Shown here piece by piece: positions 36,360 to 45,837 of a DNA stretch of 64,000 nt. Each line of letters begins with the position of its first letter. Position 1 is the first letter of the stretch. Origin of the DNA: Pseudomonas entomophila (GTDB lineage Bacteria > Pseudomonadota > Gammaproteobacteria > Pseudomonadales > Pseudomonadaceae); contig NZ_CP070982.1 of NCBI RefSeq assembly GCF_018417595.1, positions 638,501 to 702,500 on the forward strand. Direction: 5' to 3'. A program made the translations under genes and the position numbers. A model generated the notes under the pieces. It was not told where the DNA came from. It did no database searches and saw nothing but the letters and a program-made list of their open reading frames with translations.

Positions 36360-38992
36360 GTGGTGGGCTGTTCGACCGCTGGCGCGCAGCGCCTCCCCCC
36401 GCCGTTGAACCACCATCCTTGCCCGCAGTGGGCCTGCAACTGCTGCTTGACGATCAGGCGCAGGTCCTGCGCCTGTCCGGGCCGTTGCGCACCTTGCTGG
36501 CCTTGCCGGGGCGGCCGGGCGCACGCCTGCACGACTACCTGCAACGGCGCAGTTGGCTGGTGATCGAGGGCGAGCCTGGCGATTGGCAGGGGCAGCCGTT
36601 GGACCTTGATTTCAATACCGTGGTGGGCCATGCATTGCACACCCGTGGTTGGTTGCAGCGTCACGGGCAGGCCTGGTTGCTGCAATTGTTCGATATCGGT
36701 GATCTGTTGCGCGAGCAGCGCTGGGATCGCCAGCGGCCACTGCTTGGCGAGATCGGCCACGCCCTGCGCGAATGCGGGTCACAGCGTCTGGCGCAGACCG
36801 CCAGCGCTCAATTGCAGGCACTGGCCGAGCACTGGCAGGCGGCGTCGCTGCGCCTGATGTTGCGCGAACCGGATGGCTGGCGCCATTACGCCAGCAGTGA
36901 CAGCACATGGCCTTGGCCGCAGGACAGCCGCCTGCAGGCCCGGTTGGACCGCTTGCCAGCGGCCACCCTGCTTGACGTGAGGGACGATCCGCAATTCCAG
37001 GCGTTGTGTGGCGGTGCTTCACTGCTTCTGCTGCCCTACCGCCAGGGGCAGGATGCCGAAGCCTGGTTGCTGTGCGCCGGCGCCACGCAGGTGCCTGAGG
37101 CCGACATGGCACTGGCGTTGGTCCGGACCCTGGTCGAACCACTGTTGGCCCGATTGTGGCGCCAGCAGTGGCAGCAACAGTCCACACACCTCGACGAACT
37201 GCAGCGGCAGTTGGGGGCGGGGTGGTGGGAATGGCCGGCGCAGGGGGATCTGCAGCTGGATCCGGGGTTGGCCCAGGCGCTCGCCCTGCCGCACCAGGCC
37301 AGCCTCGGGCAATGGCTCGCCCGCCTGCACCCGGCTGACCGCGAGCCCGCGCAGCTTGCGCTGGCACAGGCCCGTGAAGGGCACGCACTGAACCTGAGCC
37401 TGCGCTTGCTGGACGACGGAACCCTGGAAACCCCACGCTGGTGGCAGTGGGTGGGGCAGTCGCAGGGGCAGCGGCTGCATGGCTTTCTGCTCGACATCAG
37501 CGCGCTCAAGGCCCAGGAGCAGCAGGCCGGAATGGCCCGCGCACGCCTGGAAAACCTGATCGCCAGTTCCCCTGCGGTGATCTATGTGCAGCGCTACGCC
37601 GAAGGCGCGTTGCACAGCGACTTCTTCAGCGCCAGCCTGGCACCGTTGCTGGGTTGGGACGTCGATGGCGAGCTGGCGCGCCAGCCCGGCCTGGCCGTGC
37701 ACCCGGACGACCGCCCGCTGTGGCTGGCCCGCACCCGCAGCCTGTTGCGCGACGGCCAGGTGCGCTGCCGCTACCGGTTGCGTGACCAGCTCGGTGGCTA
37801 TCACTGGATGCTCGACGAAGCCCGGCTGCTGCGCGACGAGCTTGGCCAGCCGGTGGAAGTGGTGGGGTTGTGGCTGGATGTCAGCGAGGCGACCGAGGCC
37901 GCCGAGCGCATGCGCCAGAGCGAGGAGCGCTACCGCGTGCTGGTGGAGGACTCGCCGGCGATGATCTGCCGCTATCGCCCGGACCTGACCCTGGTGTTCG
38001 GCAACCGGCCGCTGGCCGACTACCTGCAATGCACGCCGGAACAGCTGTTGGGCGCCAACCTGGGCCAGTGGCTATCCGACGCCCAGCGTGAGGCCTTTTT
38101 CGAACGCCTGCGGGCATTGACCCCGGAGCAGCCCCTGAGCAGCGCGGAAATCTGCCTGCAACTGCCAGGCCGTGAGCATGCGTGGTGGGAATGGGCCGAC
38201 CGTGGCCTGTTCGACGCCCAGGGCCAACTGCTGGAGATCCAGGCCGTGGGCCGCGACAACACCGAACTGCGACGTAGCCAGCAACAGCTGCTGCAGGGGG
38301 CCAAGATGGCCACCCTCGGCGAGCTGGCCACCGGCCTGGTGCACGAGATCAACCAGCCGCTCAACGTGATGCGCATGGCGGTGGTGAACGCCCTCAAGCG
38401 CCTGGAGATGGGCACGGCGGACCCGGCGTACCTGGGAGACAAGCTGCGCCGCATCGAGGCCCAGGTCGAGCGCGCCTCGCGCCTGGTCGAGCACATGCGG
38501 GTGTATGGCCGACGCTCGGCGCTTGAACCCGTGCCGTTCGCCGCCTGGAGCGCGGTGGAGGGGGCCCGTGCGCTGCTGGACGAGGGCCTGCGTGGCAAGG
38601 GCGTGGACTTGAGCCTCGAGCCGCCGACATGGCAGCCGCAGGTGCTCGGGCAGCAGGACCAGCTTGAGCAGGTACTGATCAACCTGCTGGTCAATGCCCG
38701 CGACGCCTTGCTCGAACAGGGGCGTGCGGGCGCATGGATCCGGGTGCGCCAGCAGCAGGTGGGCGAGTGCCTGTGCCTGCTGGTCGAAGACAACGGTGGC
38801 GGCATCGACCCGCAGTTGCACCAACGCATTTTCGAGCCGTTCTTCACCACCAAGCCAGCGGGCGTCGGCACCGGCCTGGGGCTGTCGGTCAGCCATGGCA
38901 TCGTCAGCCAGATGGGCGGCCGCCTGACCGTGACCAACAGTGCCGAAGGCGCCTGCTTCCGTATCGAGCTGCCGCTCTACAGCACCAACTGA
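36356..38992 (+). CDS. pprA: PAS-domain sensor histidine kinase PprA
   Basis: This 878-residue kinase has no clear membrane helices. It has an N-terminal region of unknown fold, PAS-type segments near residues 400-520 and 525-640 (SEERYRVLVEDSPAMICRYRPDLTLVFGN), the H-box GLVHEINQPLNVM with His663, the N-box INLLVNARDALL near 778, and ATP-lid glycines DNGGGIDP and GTGLGLSVSHGIV. Its counterpart in P. aeruginosa pairs with PprB. It is coupled to tadF by a four-base overlap and its 3' end overlaps the convergent tadG by 16 bases. Confidence 0.9.
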   Translation: MSGGLFDRWRAAPPPAVEPPSLPAVGLQLLLDDQAQVLRLSGPLRTLLALPGRPGARLHDYLQRRSWLVIEGEPGDWQGQPLDLDFNTVVGHALHTRGWLQRHGQAWLLQLFDIGDLLREQRWDRQRPLLGEIGHALRECGSQRLAQTASAQLQALAEHWQAASLRLMLREPDGWRHYASSDSTWPWPQDSRLQARLDRLPAATLLDVRDDPQFQALCGGASLLLLPYRQGQDAEAWLLCAGATQVPEADMALALVRTLVEPLLARLWRQQWQQQSTHLDELQRQLGAGWWEWPAQGDLQLDPGLAQALALPHQASLGQWLARLHPADREPAQLALAQAREGHALNLSLRLLDDGTLETPRWWQWVGQSQGQRLHGFLLDISALKAQEQQAGMARARLENLIASSPAVIYVQRYAEGALHSDFFSASLAPLLGWDVDGELARQPGLAVHPDDRPLWLARTRSLLRDGQVRCRYRLRDQLGGYHWMLDEARLLRDELGQPVEVVGLWLDVSEATEAAERMRQSEERYRVLVEDSPAMICRYRPDLTLVFGNRPLADYLQCTPEQLLGANLGQWLSDAQREAFFERLRALTPEQPLSSAEICLQLPGREHAWWEWADRGLFDAQGQLLEIQAVGRDNTELRRSQQQLLQGAKMATLGELATGLVHEINQPLNVMRMAVVNALKRLEMGTADPAYLGDKLRRIEAQVERASRLVEHMRVYGRRSALEPVPFAAWSAVEGARALLDEGLRGKGVDLSLEPPTWQPQVLGQQDQLEQVLINLLVNARDALLEQGRAGAWIRVRQQQVGECLCLLVEDNGGGIDPQLHQRIFEPFFTTKPAGVGTGLGLSVSHGIVSQMGGRLTVTNSAEGACFRIELPLYSTN

Positions 38993-40929
38993 GCGTGGCC
39001 GCTGGAGCAGCTCAGGTTGGCGCCGACCTGGGCATTGGCCAGGTCGACCCCCAGGGTCTTGAGCAGGCCGTTGACCAGCGGGTCGAGCACCGGGCTGAGC
39101 AGGTTGCGGATCAGCGGTTCGAGAATGTTCTTCACACCGTCCAGCAGGCCTGCGGTCAGCACCAGCACCTGACCGAGCCCGCTGTTGGCGGTCGGCCGGT
39201 AGGCCTCCAGGTGGATGCCGGCGAGGGTATCGGACAGGCTGGCGACGACCTGGGCCTGGTCGCTGTCCATCGGCTGGTAGGTGGGCGGCTGGCCGATGTC
39301 GGTGGGGGCGGAGGTGCCGGTGAACACCAGGGGTTTTTCCGTGGGGTTGTTGCCCAGCAGCTTGCTGTCCACTCGCAGGCCGATGCCACCGCCCGCGAAG
39401 GGCACCCGGGTCCCGCACGAGGGTGGCAGGATCAGCAGGCGGCTGCAGACATTGGTGCCGATGTCGATCAGCGGCAGGGCCTTGACCACGGTGGTGCCCT
39501 GGTTGAGGAAGTCGGCCGGGGTGTCGAACTTGCCCACTGCGATCCTCGCCGCCGAGCGCTGGGTGAGGGTGGTCAGGCTCTTGGGCGAGCAGGTGTAGTT
39601 GTCCGGTGGTGCCGGGCGCAAGCGGCTGGTGGCCTCGGCCACCTCCACGCCGATATCGATATGGACCTTGTCTTCCAGCAGCTTGATGTCGCTGACCTTG
39701 CACGGCACCCCCAAGGCGCAGGTCAGCGATTGCACGGTGCCCAGCAGGTTCAGGCTAAGCAGGTTGTTGAGCACGTTGGTCAGCGGCGCGGCCAGGTCCA
39801 GCACGGCGTTGGCCAGGCCGGCGATGCCATTGAGCAGAGGCAGGTCGAGAGACACCAGTGCCCGCACCTGGGCGGTGTGCACCCGCAGCTCGTCGGTGCG
39901 CGGGTCGCCGATGGCGGAAAGCTGCTGCGGTTCGATCACCCGCACCTGCACCCGGCCACTGGCCACGCCCAGCAGGTTGATCGGCAGGTCGGCGTTGACC
40001 GCGCGCTCCTTGGCCGACAGCTGGATCACCCCCTGCACCAGCTGCAACAGCTGGATACTCGCATCCAGGCCGGCCTGGGCGGTGCCGTTCTGCAGGTCCA
40101 GCAAGTCGCCCAGTTGCAGGCCGGTGATCGGCAGATCGAGGGCGAGCTTGCCCAGGTTGGTGACCACATCGGCGGCGGCGCCACCTTGCTGCAGCACTTT
40201 GACCGCCGCTTGCAGCAAGGTCGTGGCGCTGGTGTCGAGGCTGAGCAATTTCTGGTAGTCGCCTACTTCGACGTTCAGGTCGATGGCCAGCTGGTCGAGG
40301 TAATGCAACAGGTTGAGCTGGGTGTTGGCAATGCCCTGCCAGCCCAGCAGGTCGAGCTGCAATGTACCGCCCAGGGCCTTGGTCAGTGCGTTGAGCAGCG
40401 AGCCCTGGCTGGCATTGACAGTGGCCAGGCTGCTGCGAATGCTCAGCATCGCCAGCGGCGGCATGGGGCTGGCGGCCACCGCGCTGGCATGCAGGGTGGT
40501 GGTGCGCGGCACGGTGTTGCCCTGGACCATGGCGAACACCCCGGCGGCGACGCTGGTGACCACCACATTGCTGACCTCGACCTTGATCGCCTCGTTGCGG
40601 GTATTGTCGGCGACGAAGCGGCGCAGGTTGTCGTTGCCGGTGCGCAGGTAGCCGCAGCTGGCGATCAGCGGGTCGGTGACGGCCAGGCCGTTGCGGGTGG
40701 CGGCGTTGCGTGCCAGGGCGAAGGCTTGCGGGCCGCTGCCGTTGCAGCTGGCCGAGTGCTCGGCCGCTTCCAGCGCCGCCATGTCGGCGATGCGCTGGAG
40801 CTTGCGTTGTTCGAGGTAGAGGCGACCGCTGTCGACCGACAGCAGCATGAACAGCAGGGCCAGGCCCATGGTCAGCGCGGCCATCAGGCCGATCGCGCCC
40901 TGTTGGCGGGCGGCGGAACGAGGAACCAC
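38977..40929 (-). CDS. tadG: TadG-type pilus protein
   Basis: This 650-residue protein has an N-terminal TadG-like helix (QQGAIGLMAALTMGLALLFMLLSVDSGRLYLEQRKLQRIADMAALEAA) and a large extracytoplasmic region rich in leucine and valine repeats (INLLGVASGRVQV, LLNGIAGLANAVLDLAAPLTNVLNNLL). The start is a GTG at 40929, with AAGGAG in front; an earlier GTG at 40935 would overlap that site. TadG is thought to anchor or cap the Tad machine. Its 3' end runs into pprA from the opposite strand. Confidence 0.87.
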   Translation of the reverse strand: MVPRSAARQQGAIGLMAALTMGLALLFMLLSVDSGRLYLEQRKLQRIADMAALEAAEHSASCNGSGPQAFALARNAATRNGLAVTDPLIASCGYLRTGNDNLRRFVADNTRNEAIKVEVSNVVVTSVAAGVFAMVQGNTVPRTTTLHASAVAASPMPPLAMLSIRSSLATVNASQGSLLNALTKALGGTLQLDLLGWQGIANTQLNLLHYLDQLAIDLNVEVGDYQKLLSLDTSATTLLQAAVKVLQQGGAAADVVTNLGKLALDLPITGLQLGDLLDLQNGTAQAGLDASIQLLQLVQGVIQLSAKERAVNADLPINLLGVASGRVQVRVIEPQQLSAIGDPRTDELRVHTAQVRALVSLDLPLLNGIAGLANAVLDLAAPLTNVLNNLLSLNLLGTVQSLTCALGVPCKVSDIKLLEDKVHIDIGVEVAEATSRLRPAPPDNYTCSPKSLTTLTQRSAARIAVGKFDTPADFLNQGTTVVKALPLIDIGTNVCSRLLILPPSCGTRVPFAGGGIGLRVDSKLLGNNPTEKPLVFTGTSAPTDIGQPPTYQPMDSDQAQVVASLSDTLAGIHLEAYRPTANSGLGQVLVLTAGLLDGVKNILEPLIRNLLSPVLDPLVNGLLKTLGVDLANAQVGANLSCSSGHAQLVL

Positions 40930-41043
40930 GGGCACTCCTTTGCCGGCCTTCGGCCCGGCAGCGCGGCGGCGGTCAAAGGAGTGTAGTCAAGGTGATGGCA
41001 AGTTGCCTTGACCTGGGCGCTCGTGGAACGACTGTCCTGCCTC

Positions 41044-41128
41044 TGTAGGAGCGGCTTTAGCCGCGATCCAGGCACCGCGGTGTCTGGCACCCGCTCAGCG
41101 GGTGATCGCGGCTGAAGCCGCTCCTACA
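41044..41128. repeat. REP inverted pair
   Basis: GTAGGAGCGGCTTTAGCCGC arm and inverse GCGGCTGAAGCCGCTCCTAC arm between tadG and the DUF4136 gene. Confidence 0.93.
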
Positions 41129-41133
41129 GGCGC

Positions 41134-41694
41134 TCAATGCGGCGGATACTGGCTCAACACCTGCGCCACCGTCTTCTGGATCGCCACGTTGCGCTCCTGC
41201 GGGCTGGGCGGGTAGTTGTTCATGATCTGCTCGGCGCTGCCGCGCCACACCAGCTTGCCGTCGCGACCGTCGAACAGGTCGATCTGGATGGTCGCCACCT
41301 TGTAGTCGACGCTGCGGGTCTCGTTGTACATCGGGCCGCCCCAGTAGCCCCCCCAGTAACCGCCCCAGGCACCACCGTAGTTGGTGGTGATCTGCTGCTG
41401 GCGGTCCTCCACGATCAGGTAGACGCGCACCCTCACATCAGGCTTGGCGTTGGCCTGGGCCGGGCGCAGGCCACGCTGGTCGAGCTGCTCGGCCACCGCC
41501 TGGCGGATGCGTTGCTCGGTCAGGTCGCTCTTGATGCGCGGATCGTCCGGGCGATACTGCAGGCCGGGTTCCTGCCAGGCCCAGCTGCGATAGGCGGCGA
41601 AATCGCGACTGGCATCGAAGTCCTGCTGGACGTTGTTGCTCGAGCAGGCCGCGAGCAACAACGCGAAAGCAAGTAGAACGTGGCGGCGCAACAT
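41134..41694 (-). CDS. DUF4136 lipoprotein
   Basis: The 186-residue protein has a lipobox (LLLAACSS) and a DUF4136 domain: FDASRDFAAYRSWAW, RIRQAVAEQLDQRGLRPA, DVRVRVYLIVEDRQQ and KVATIQIDLFDGRDGKLVWRGSA. A glycine/tyrosine/tryptophan-rich loop (GGAWGGYWGGYWGG) sits mid-domain. The family is widespread in the outer membrane of proteobacteria with no settled function. It lies 20 bases after the paralogous gene. Confidence 0.9.
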   Translation of the reverse strand: MLRRHVLLAFALLLAACSSNNVQQDFDASRDFAAYRSWAWQEPGLQYRPDDPRIKSDLTEQRIRQAVAEQLDQRGLRPAQANAKPDVRVRVYLIVEDRQQQITTNYGGAWGGYWGGYWGGPMYNETRSVDYKVATIQIDLFDGRDGKLVWRGSAEQIMNNYPPSPQERNVAIQKTVAQVLSQYPPH

Positions 41695-41714
41695 GATGGT
41701 TCTCCAGGGCGAAG

Positions 41715-42350
41715 TTAACTGGGAGGATAGCCGCTCAGCGCCTTGCCCACCGATTCGCGCAGGGCGCTTTCGCGATCACGCGGCGAGTCCTTGCCACTGC
41801 CACTCTCGGCGCTGGCGCTCCATACCGGCTGGCCGTTGCGGGCATCGAACAGGTCGATGCGCACCACCAGCACCTCGACTTCGTAGGTGCGCACGATCGG
41901 TACGCTGCCATAGGCGCCATAGCCGTTGCGGTAGCCACCGTAGCCGATGCTGCCGTAGGGGTACGGGCCGTAGTAGGGGTCGTAGTAGTCGTAGTCGCGC
42001 ACCTGGCGCAGGCGCCGCTCCAGGCGCAGGTCAGCGCTCACCAGTAGGTCCGCCGGCCCACTGCGGGCCGGGCGCAGGCCATGCTGGTCGAGGGCGCTGC
42101 TGACCGCGTCGGCGAGTTGTGCGGGGTCGGCGCTGGCCATGCCGCTGGGCAATTGGTTGTTGCGCCAGCTCCAGCTGCGATAGCGGCCGTAGTCGCGTGG
42201 CGCAGCCGGGTAGGCGCTGGCGTCGAAGGTGCTGGCCGCCTGGGGCGGTGCCGGTGGCAGGGGCTTGCTGCTGGCCACGTAGGGGTTGCTGCCCTGGCAG
42301 GCGGCCAGGGCGAGGGGCAGCAGGGCCAGGCAGAGCGAGCGATACAACAT
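41715..42350 (-). CDS. Second DUF4136 lipoprotein
   Basis: The 211-residue paralogue of the neighbouring gene has a lipobox (LALAACQG), a proline/alanine-rich spacer, [13 protein letters not shown] and [19 protein letters not shown], and a loop rich in tyrosine and glycine ([20 protein letters not shown]). The ATG at 42350 follows AGGAG; the frame continuing to 42542 overlaps the methyltransferase gene and was trimmed. It is likely co-transcribed with the other DUF4136 gene. Confidence 0.9.
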   Translation of the reverse strand: MLYRSLCLALLPLALAACQGSNPYVASSKPLPPAPPQAASTFDASAYPAAPRDYGRYRSWSWRNNQLPSGMASADPAQLADAVSSALDQHGLRPARSGPADLLVSADLRLERRLRQVRDYDYYDPYYGPYPYGSIGYGGYRNGYGAYGSVPIVRTYEVEVLVVRIDLFDARNGQPVWSASAESGSGKDSPRDRESALRESVGKALSGYPPS

Positions 42351-42370
42351 GGTGTCTCCTGGCCGGGGTG

Positions 42371-43120
42371 TCAGTGGGGGCGGCAGATCCAGTGCAGGTA
42401 GCGGCCCAGCCCGGCAAAGCCTGGGTGGCGACGGTGGGCCAGTTCCATTTCCAGCAGGTCGAGCAGCTCGGCCTTTTCCTGGAACTCCTTGGGCATGTAG
42501 TCGTGGAACACGCGCACGCCACTCTCGCTTTCGACCTGCCACAGAGGTTCAAGTTGCGCCTTGAGGTCCCGTGGATCAAGTGGTTTTTGCGGGGTCAGGC
42601 TCTGTTTCTCGCCGGCCATGCGGTTGCTGCGCAGCTTGCGGAAATGCCCCTTGAGCAGGTTGCGGTAGACCAGCGCGTCGCGGTTGTAGAAGGCCAGCGA
42701 AAGCCAGCCTCCGGGCGCGGTCAACTGGTGCAGCACCGGCAGGATGCTCTCGGGTTCGGCCAGCCATTCCAGCACGGCGTGGCACAGCACCACGTCGTAG
42801 GGTTCGGTGAGCTGGCCCAGCAGATCCTGCCAGGGCGCCTGGATGAACTCGGCGGCCTGGCCGGCTTCCTTGAAGCGCTCGCGGGCGCCGTCGAGCATGG
42901 GCGCGGCGGGTTCGGCGAGGGTCAGGTGATGGCCGCGCTGGGCCAGCCACAGGGCCATGTGGCCCAGGCCCGCGCCGATGTCGAGAATACGCAGCGGGCG
43001 GTCGGGTAGCGTCTCGGCGAGGTCGGCCTGGAGCACCGCCAGGCGGATGGCACCCTTGGCGCCACCGTAGATCTTCTCGGCGAAACGGGTGGCCAGTTCA
43101 TCGAAGTGACGGTCGTTCAT
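42371..43120 (-). CDS. cmoM: tRNA 5-carboxymethoxyuridine methyltransferase (CmoM-like)
   Basis: The 249-residue class I methyltransferase has the SAM loop [15 protein letters not shown] near residue 48 and [13 protein letters not shown] as motif IV. Sequence style and length match CmoM (SmtA), which methylates cmo5U to mcmo5U at the wobble position. The ATG at 43120 overlaps the stop of the MazG-like gene, so the two are coupled. Assignment to CmoM rather than a different SAM methyltransferase is by resemblance. Confidence 0.85.
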   Translation of the reverse strand: MNDRHFDELATRFAEKIYGGAKGAIRLAVLQADLAETLPDRPLRILDIGAGLGHMALWLAQRGHHLTLAEPAAPMLDGARERFKEAGQAAEFIQAPWQDLLGQLTEPYDVVLCHAVLEWLAEPESILPVLHQLTAPGGWLSLAFYNRDALVYRNLLKGHFRKLRSNRMAGEKQSLTPQKPLDPRDLKAQLEPLWQVESESGVRVFHDYMPKEFQEKAELLDLLEMELAHRRHPGFAGLGRYLHWICRPH

Positions 43121-43422
43121 TTGGCGAAGCGCCTCTCGCTGTCGGCCAGCTTGGCTCGCACCACCTCGTTCATGTCCAGGCCCAGCTCGCTGCACAGCAG
43201 CAACAGGTACAGGACGATGTCGCCGACCTCCTGGCCGGCGTGGGCGAGCTTGTCGGCAGGGAGCTGGCGCGATTCGTCCTCGCTCAGCCACTGGAAGATT
43301 TCCACCAGTTCGGCCATCTCGACGCTGGCGGCCATGGCCAGGTTCTTCGGGCTGTGGAAGCCGCGCCAGTCATTGTTGTCGCGAATGCGGTGCAGGCGCT
43401 CGGTCAGTTCTTGCAGGTTCAT
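43117..43422 (-). CDS. MazG-like nucleotide pyrophosphohydrolase
   Basis: This 101-residue all-helical NTP-PPase has the EExxE-type metal motif (SVEMAELVEIFQWLSEDE) and the matching ED segment (AGQEVGDIVLYLLLLCSELGLDM). Such small MazG-like/RS21-C6-type enzymes remove non-canonical nucleotides. GAGGAG precedes the ATG at 43422. It is translated together with cmoM. Confidence 0.92.
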   Translation of the reverse strand: MNLQELTERLHRIRDNNDWRGFHSPKNLAMAASVEMAELVEIFQWLSEDESRQLPADKLAHAGQEVGDIVLYLLLLCSELGLDMNEVVRAKLADSERRFAK

Positions 43423-43516
43423 CGGGGTCTCCTCGTGGCGCATAGCTTCCGGCGAGGGGCACCGCAAAGCAAGCGCCAGTGGCAACCGGCTTTGCCAGCG
43501 AAGGCCGAGGCAGCGT

Positions 43517-44368
43517 TCAAAGCGGCTTCCACCCTCCGGTCATGTGCAGCAACCCCCCGTGCCCATCCAGCCGCAATTCGCCTGCCTCACCGGCGTCGCT
43601 GGCACTGAGCACCACTTCAGAAGGCAGGCGCACCGGTTTGCGGAAATCCACCGCGAACTCATAACCCGCCGCAGGTAAATGCCCCTGCAACGCCGCCAGC
43701 GCCATCGCCTTGCTCCACATGCCATGGGCGATGGCCTTGGGAAAACCGAACAGCCGGGCCGTGACGCTGCTCAGGTGGATGGGGTTGTAGTCGCCGCAGA
43801 CCCGGGCATAGCGCCTGCCGATGTCGCTGTCGGCATACCAGCGGGTGGCTTCGGGCAGGACGGCGGGCTCGGTTTCGGGCGTTTCAACGCCCTGATAATC
43901 GAGCTTGAGGCCACGCACCAGCATGCGGCTGGTTTCGCGCCAGAGCAGGCCCAGGCCGTCTTCGGCCTCGGTGACCAGGTCGAAGGTGCCGCCTTTCTCG
44001 TGGGGTTGCAGGTTGTCGGCGTACACCGCAAAACGCAGGCCGTCGATGCCGCCGAGCGGGCGCAGGACCTGGATGGCATTATGCAGGTGCACCAGGCCCA
44101 GCAACGGGAAGGGGAACTCATGGGCAGTCAGCAGCTGCATCTGCAGGGCGAACGCCAGGACATGGGGGTAGGTGCCCGGCAAGCGGCCGTCGTCGACGAA
44201 GTGGCAAAGCCGACGGTAAGCCGCCAGCTGTTGCGGGTCGACCCGCAGGAAGCAGCGCAGGCCCTGCTCGGGCAATGTGCTGCCATGGATCTTGCGTTTG
44301 GCCAGCGCCCGCAGGTACAGGCTGGTGCTCGAATCGGGGCTGTGCAGTTCATGCCAGGGTCGGTTCAT
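43517..44368 (-). CDS. MaoC-type (R)-enoyl-CoA/acyl dehydratase
   Basis: The 283-residue double-hotdog hydratase has the hydratase-2 motif YARVCGDYNPIHLS with D193 and H198, and AIAHGMW. The N-terminal hotdog looks non-catalytic. It should hydrate enoyl thioesters to (R)-3-hydroxyacyl forms. It is 2 bases after the fabG-like gene; dehydratase, reductase and thiolase together suggest a chain-length-extending or degrading acyl cycle. Substrate is unknown. Confidence 0.88.
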   Translation of the reverse strand: MNRPWHELHSPDSSTSLYLRALAKRKIHGSTLPEQGLRCFLRVDPQQLAAYRRLCHFVDDGRLPGTYPHVLAFALQMQLLTAHEFPFPLLGLVHLHNAIQVLRPLGGIDGLRFAVYADNLQPHEKGGTFDLVTEAEDGLGLLWRETSRMLVRGLKLDYQGVETPETEPAVLPEATRWYADSDIGRRYARVCGDYNPIHLSSVTARLFGFPKAIAHGMWSKAMALAALQGHLPAAGYEFAVDFRKPVRLPSEVVLSASDAGEAGELRLDGHGGLLHMTGGWKPL

Positions 44369-44370
44369 GC

Positions 44371-45723
44371 TCAGGCCCCCATCAATGCCTGGCCACAGAC
44401 CCGCAGCGCCTGGCCATTGACCGCCCCCGAGCCCGGCTGGCTGAGCCAGGCGATGGCCTCGGCGACATCCTGCGGCAAGCCACCCTGGCCCAGCGAGCTC
44501 AGGCGCCGCCCGGCCTCGCGCAGGCCCATGGGCATGGCGGCGGTCATGTGGGTCTCGATGAAGCCCGGCGCCACGGCATTGATGCTGGCGCCGCGCTCGG
44601 CCAGTGGTTTCGCCCAGGCCTGGGCGAGGCCGATCAGCCCGGCCTTGCTGGCGGCGTAGTTCGATTGGCCACGGTTGCCGGCGATGCCGCTGACCGAAGC
44701 GAGCAGGGTGATGCGCGCGTCGTCGCGCAGCGTACCGGCCTCCAGCAGTGCCTGGGTCAGCACCTGCGGCGCCTTGAGGTTGACCGCGAGCACCGCGTCC
44801 CAGTACTCCGGGGTCATGTTGGCCAGGGTCTTGTCGCGGGTGATACCCGCGTTGTGCACCAGGATATCCAGGCCGTCGGGTAGTGCCTCGACCAGTTGCG
44901 CGGTAGTGTCGGCGGCGCAGATGTCCAGGGCCAGGGCGCGGCCACCGAGGCGCGCGGCCAGGGCGTCGAGGTCCTTTTGTGCCTGGGGCACGTCCAGCAG
45001 GGTGACCTCGGCGCCATCACGGGCCAGGGTCTCGGCGATGGCCGCGCCGATGCCGCGGGCGGAGCCCGTGACCAGCGCGCGGCGCCCGGCCAGCGGACGC
45101 GTCCAGTCCTCGACCTGGGCGGCGCATGCGTTCAGGCGCAACACCTGGCCGGAAACGAACGCGCTTTTGGGGGACAGGAAAAAGCGCAAGGCGCCGTCCA
45201 ACTGGTCTTCGGCACCGGCGCCGACATACAGCAGGTTGGCCGTGGCGCCATTGCGCAGTTCCTTGGCCAGCGAGCGACTGAAACCTTCGAGCGCGCGCTG
45301 GGCGACGCTGGCCTGTGGGTCGTCGAGGCCCTCCGGCGGGCGACCGAGGATCACCACGTGGGCGCAGGGCGCCAGGCTGCGCAGCAAGGGCTGGAAGAAT
45401 TCGCGCAACTGCTTGAGCTGGTCGCTGTCGGACAGGTGACTGGCGTCGAACACCACGGCCTTGAGCTTCGGCCCGAGGCCGGCGACCCAGGGTGCGCAGA
45501 CCAGGCTGTCGTCATTGAAGCTGTAGCAATCGGCGGTCAGGCGCGGGGCAATTGTCTCGACATGCCTGGCCAGCGGCCCGCCACCGAGCACCAGCGCACC
45601 CTCCACCGGGCGCAGGCGGCCGGCTTGCCAGCGCTCCAGCGGCACCGGGCGCGGCAGGCCGAGGGCATCGACCAGGCGGCGGCCGAGGGCGGAGTTGGCA
45701 AAACCGATGTAGCGATCGCTCAT
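44371..45723 (-). CDS. 3-oxoacyl-ACP/CoA reductase, long FabG4 type
   Basis: The 450-residue protein has an N-terminal degenerate Rossmann-like half and a C-terminal active SDR half: TGSARGIGAAI, HNAGITRDKTLANM, ASVSGIAGNRGQSNYAASKAG with the YxxxK pair. High-molecular-weight FabG proteins of this layout reduce 3-oxoacyl-CoA, often with NADH. ATG 45723 follows GGGAG; the 31-residue upstream frame is spurious. It is divergent from the thiolase gene. Confidence 0.9.
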   Translation of the reverse strand: MSDRYIGFANSALGRRLVDALGLPRPVPLERWQAGRLRPVEGALVLGGGPLARHVETIAPRLTADCYSFNDDSLVCAPWVAGLGPKLKAVVFDASHLSDSDQLKQLREFFQPLLRSLAPCAHVVILGRPPEGLDDPQASVAQRALEGFSRSLAKELRNGATANLLYVGAGAEDQLDGALRFFLSPKSAFVSGQVLRLNACAAQVEDWTRPLAGRRALVTGSARGIGAAIAETLARDGAEVTLLDVPQAQKDLDALAARLGGRALALDICAADTTAQLVEALPDGLDILVHNAGITRDKTLANMTPEYWDAVLAVNLKAPQVLTQALLEAGTLRDDARITLLASVSGIAGNRGQSNYAASKAGLIGLAQAWAKPLAERGASINAVAPGFIETHMTAAMPMGLREAGRRLSSLGQGGLPQDVAEAIAWLSQPGSGAVNGQALRVCGQALMGA

Positions 45724-45837
45724 GGGGGTTCTCCCTGAAAGGCAAGCATGCAGTGTGGACCAAGTTTGTCGCAGGGGCGTTCGAATGCTGTAAAAGAACC
45801 TAGTCTTACGGATCAATTTGTTTCAGGAGGAACAGGC

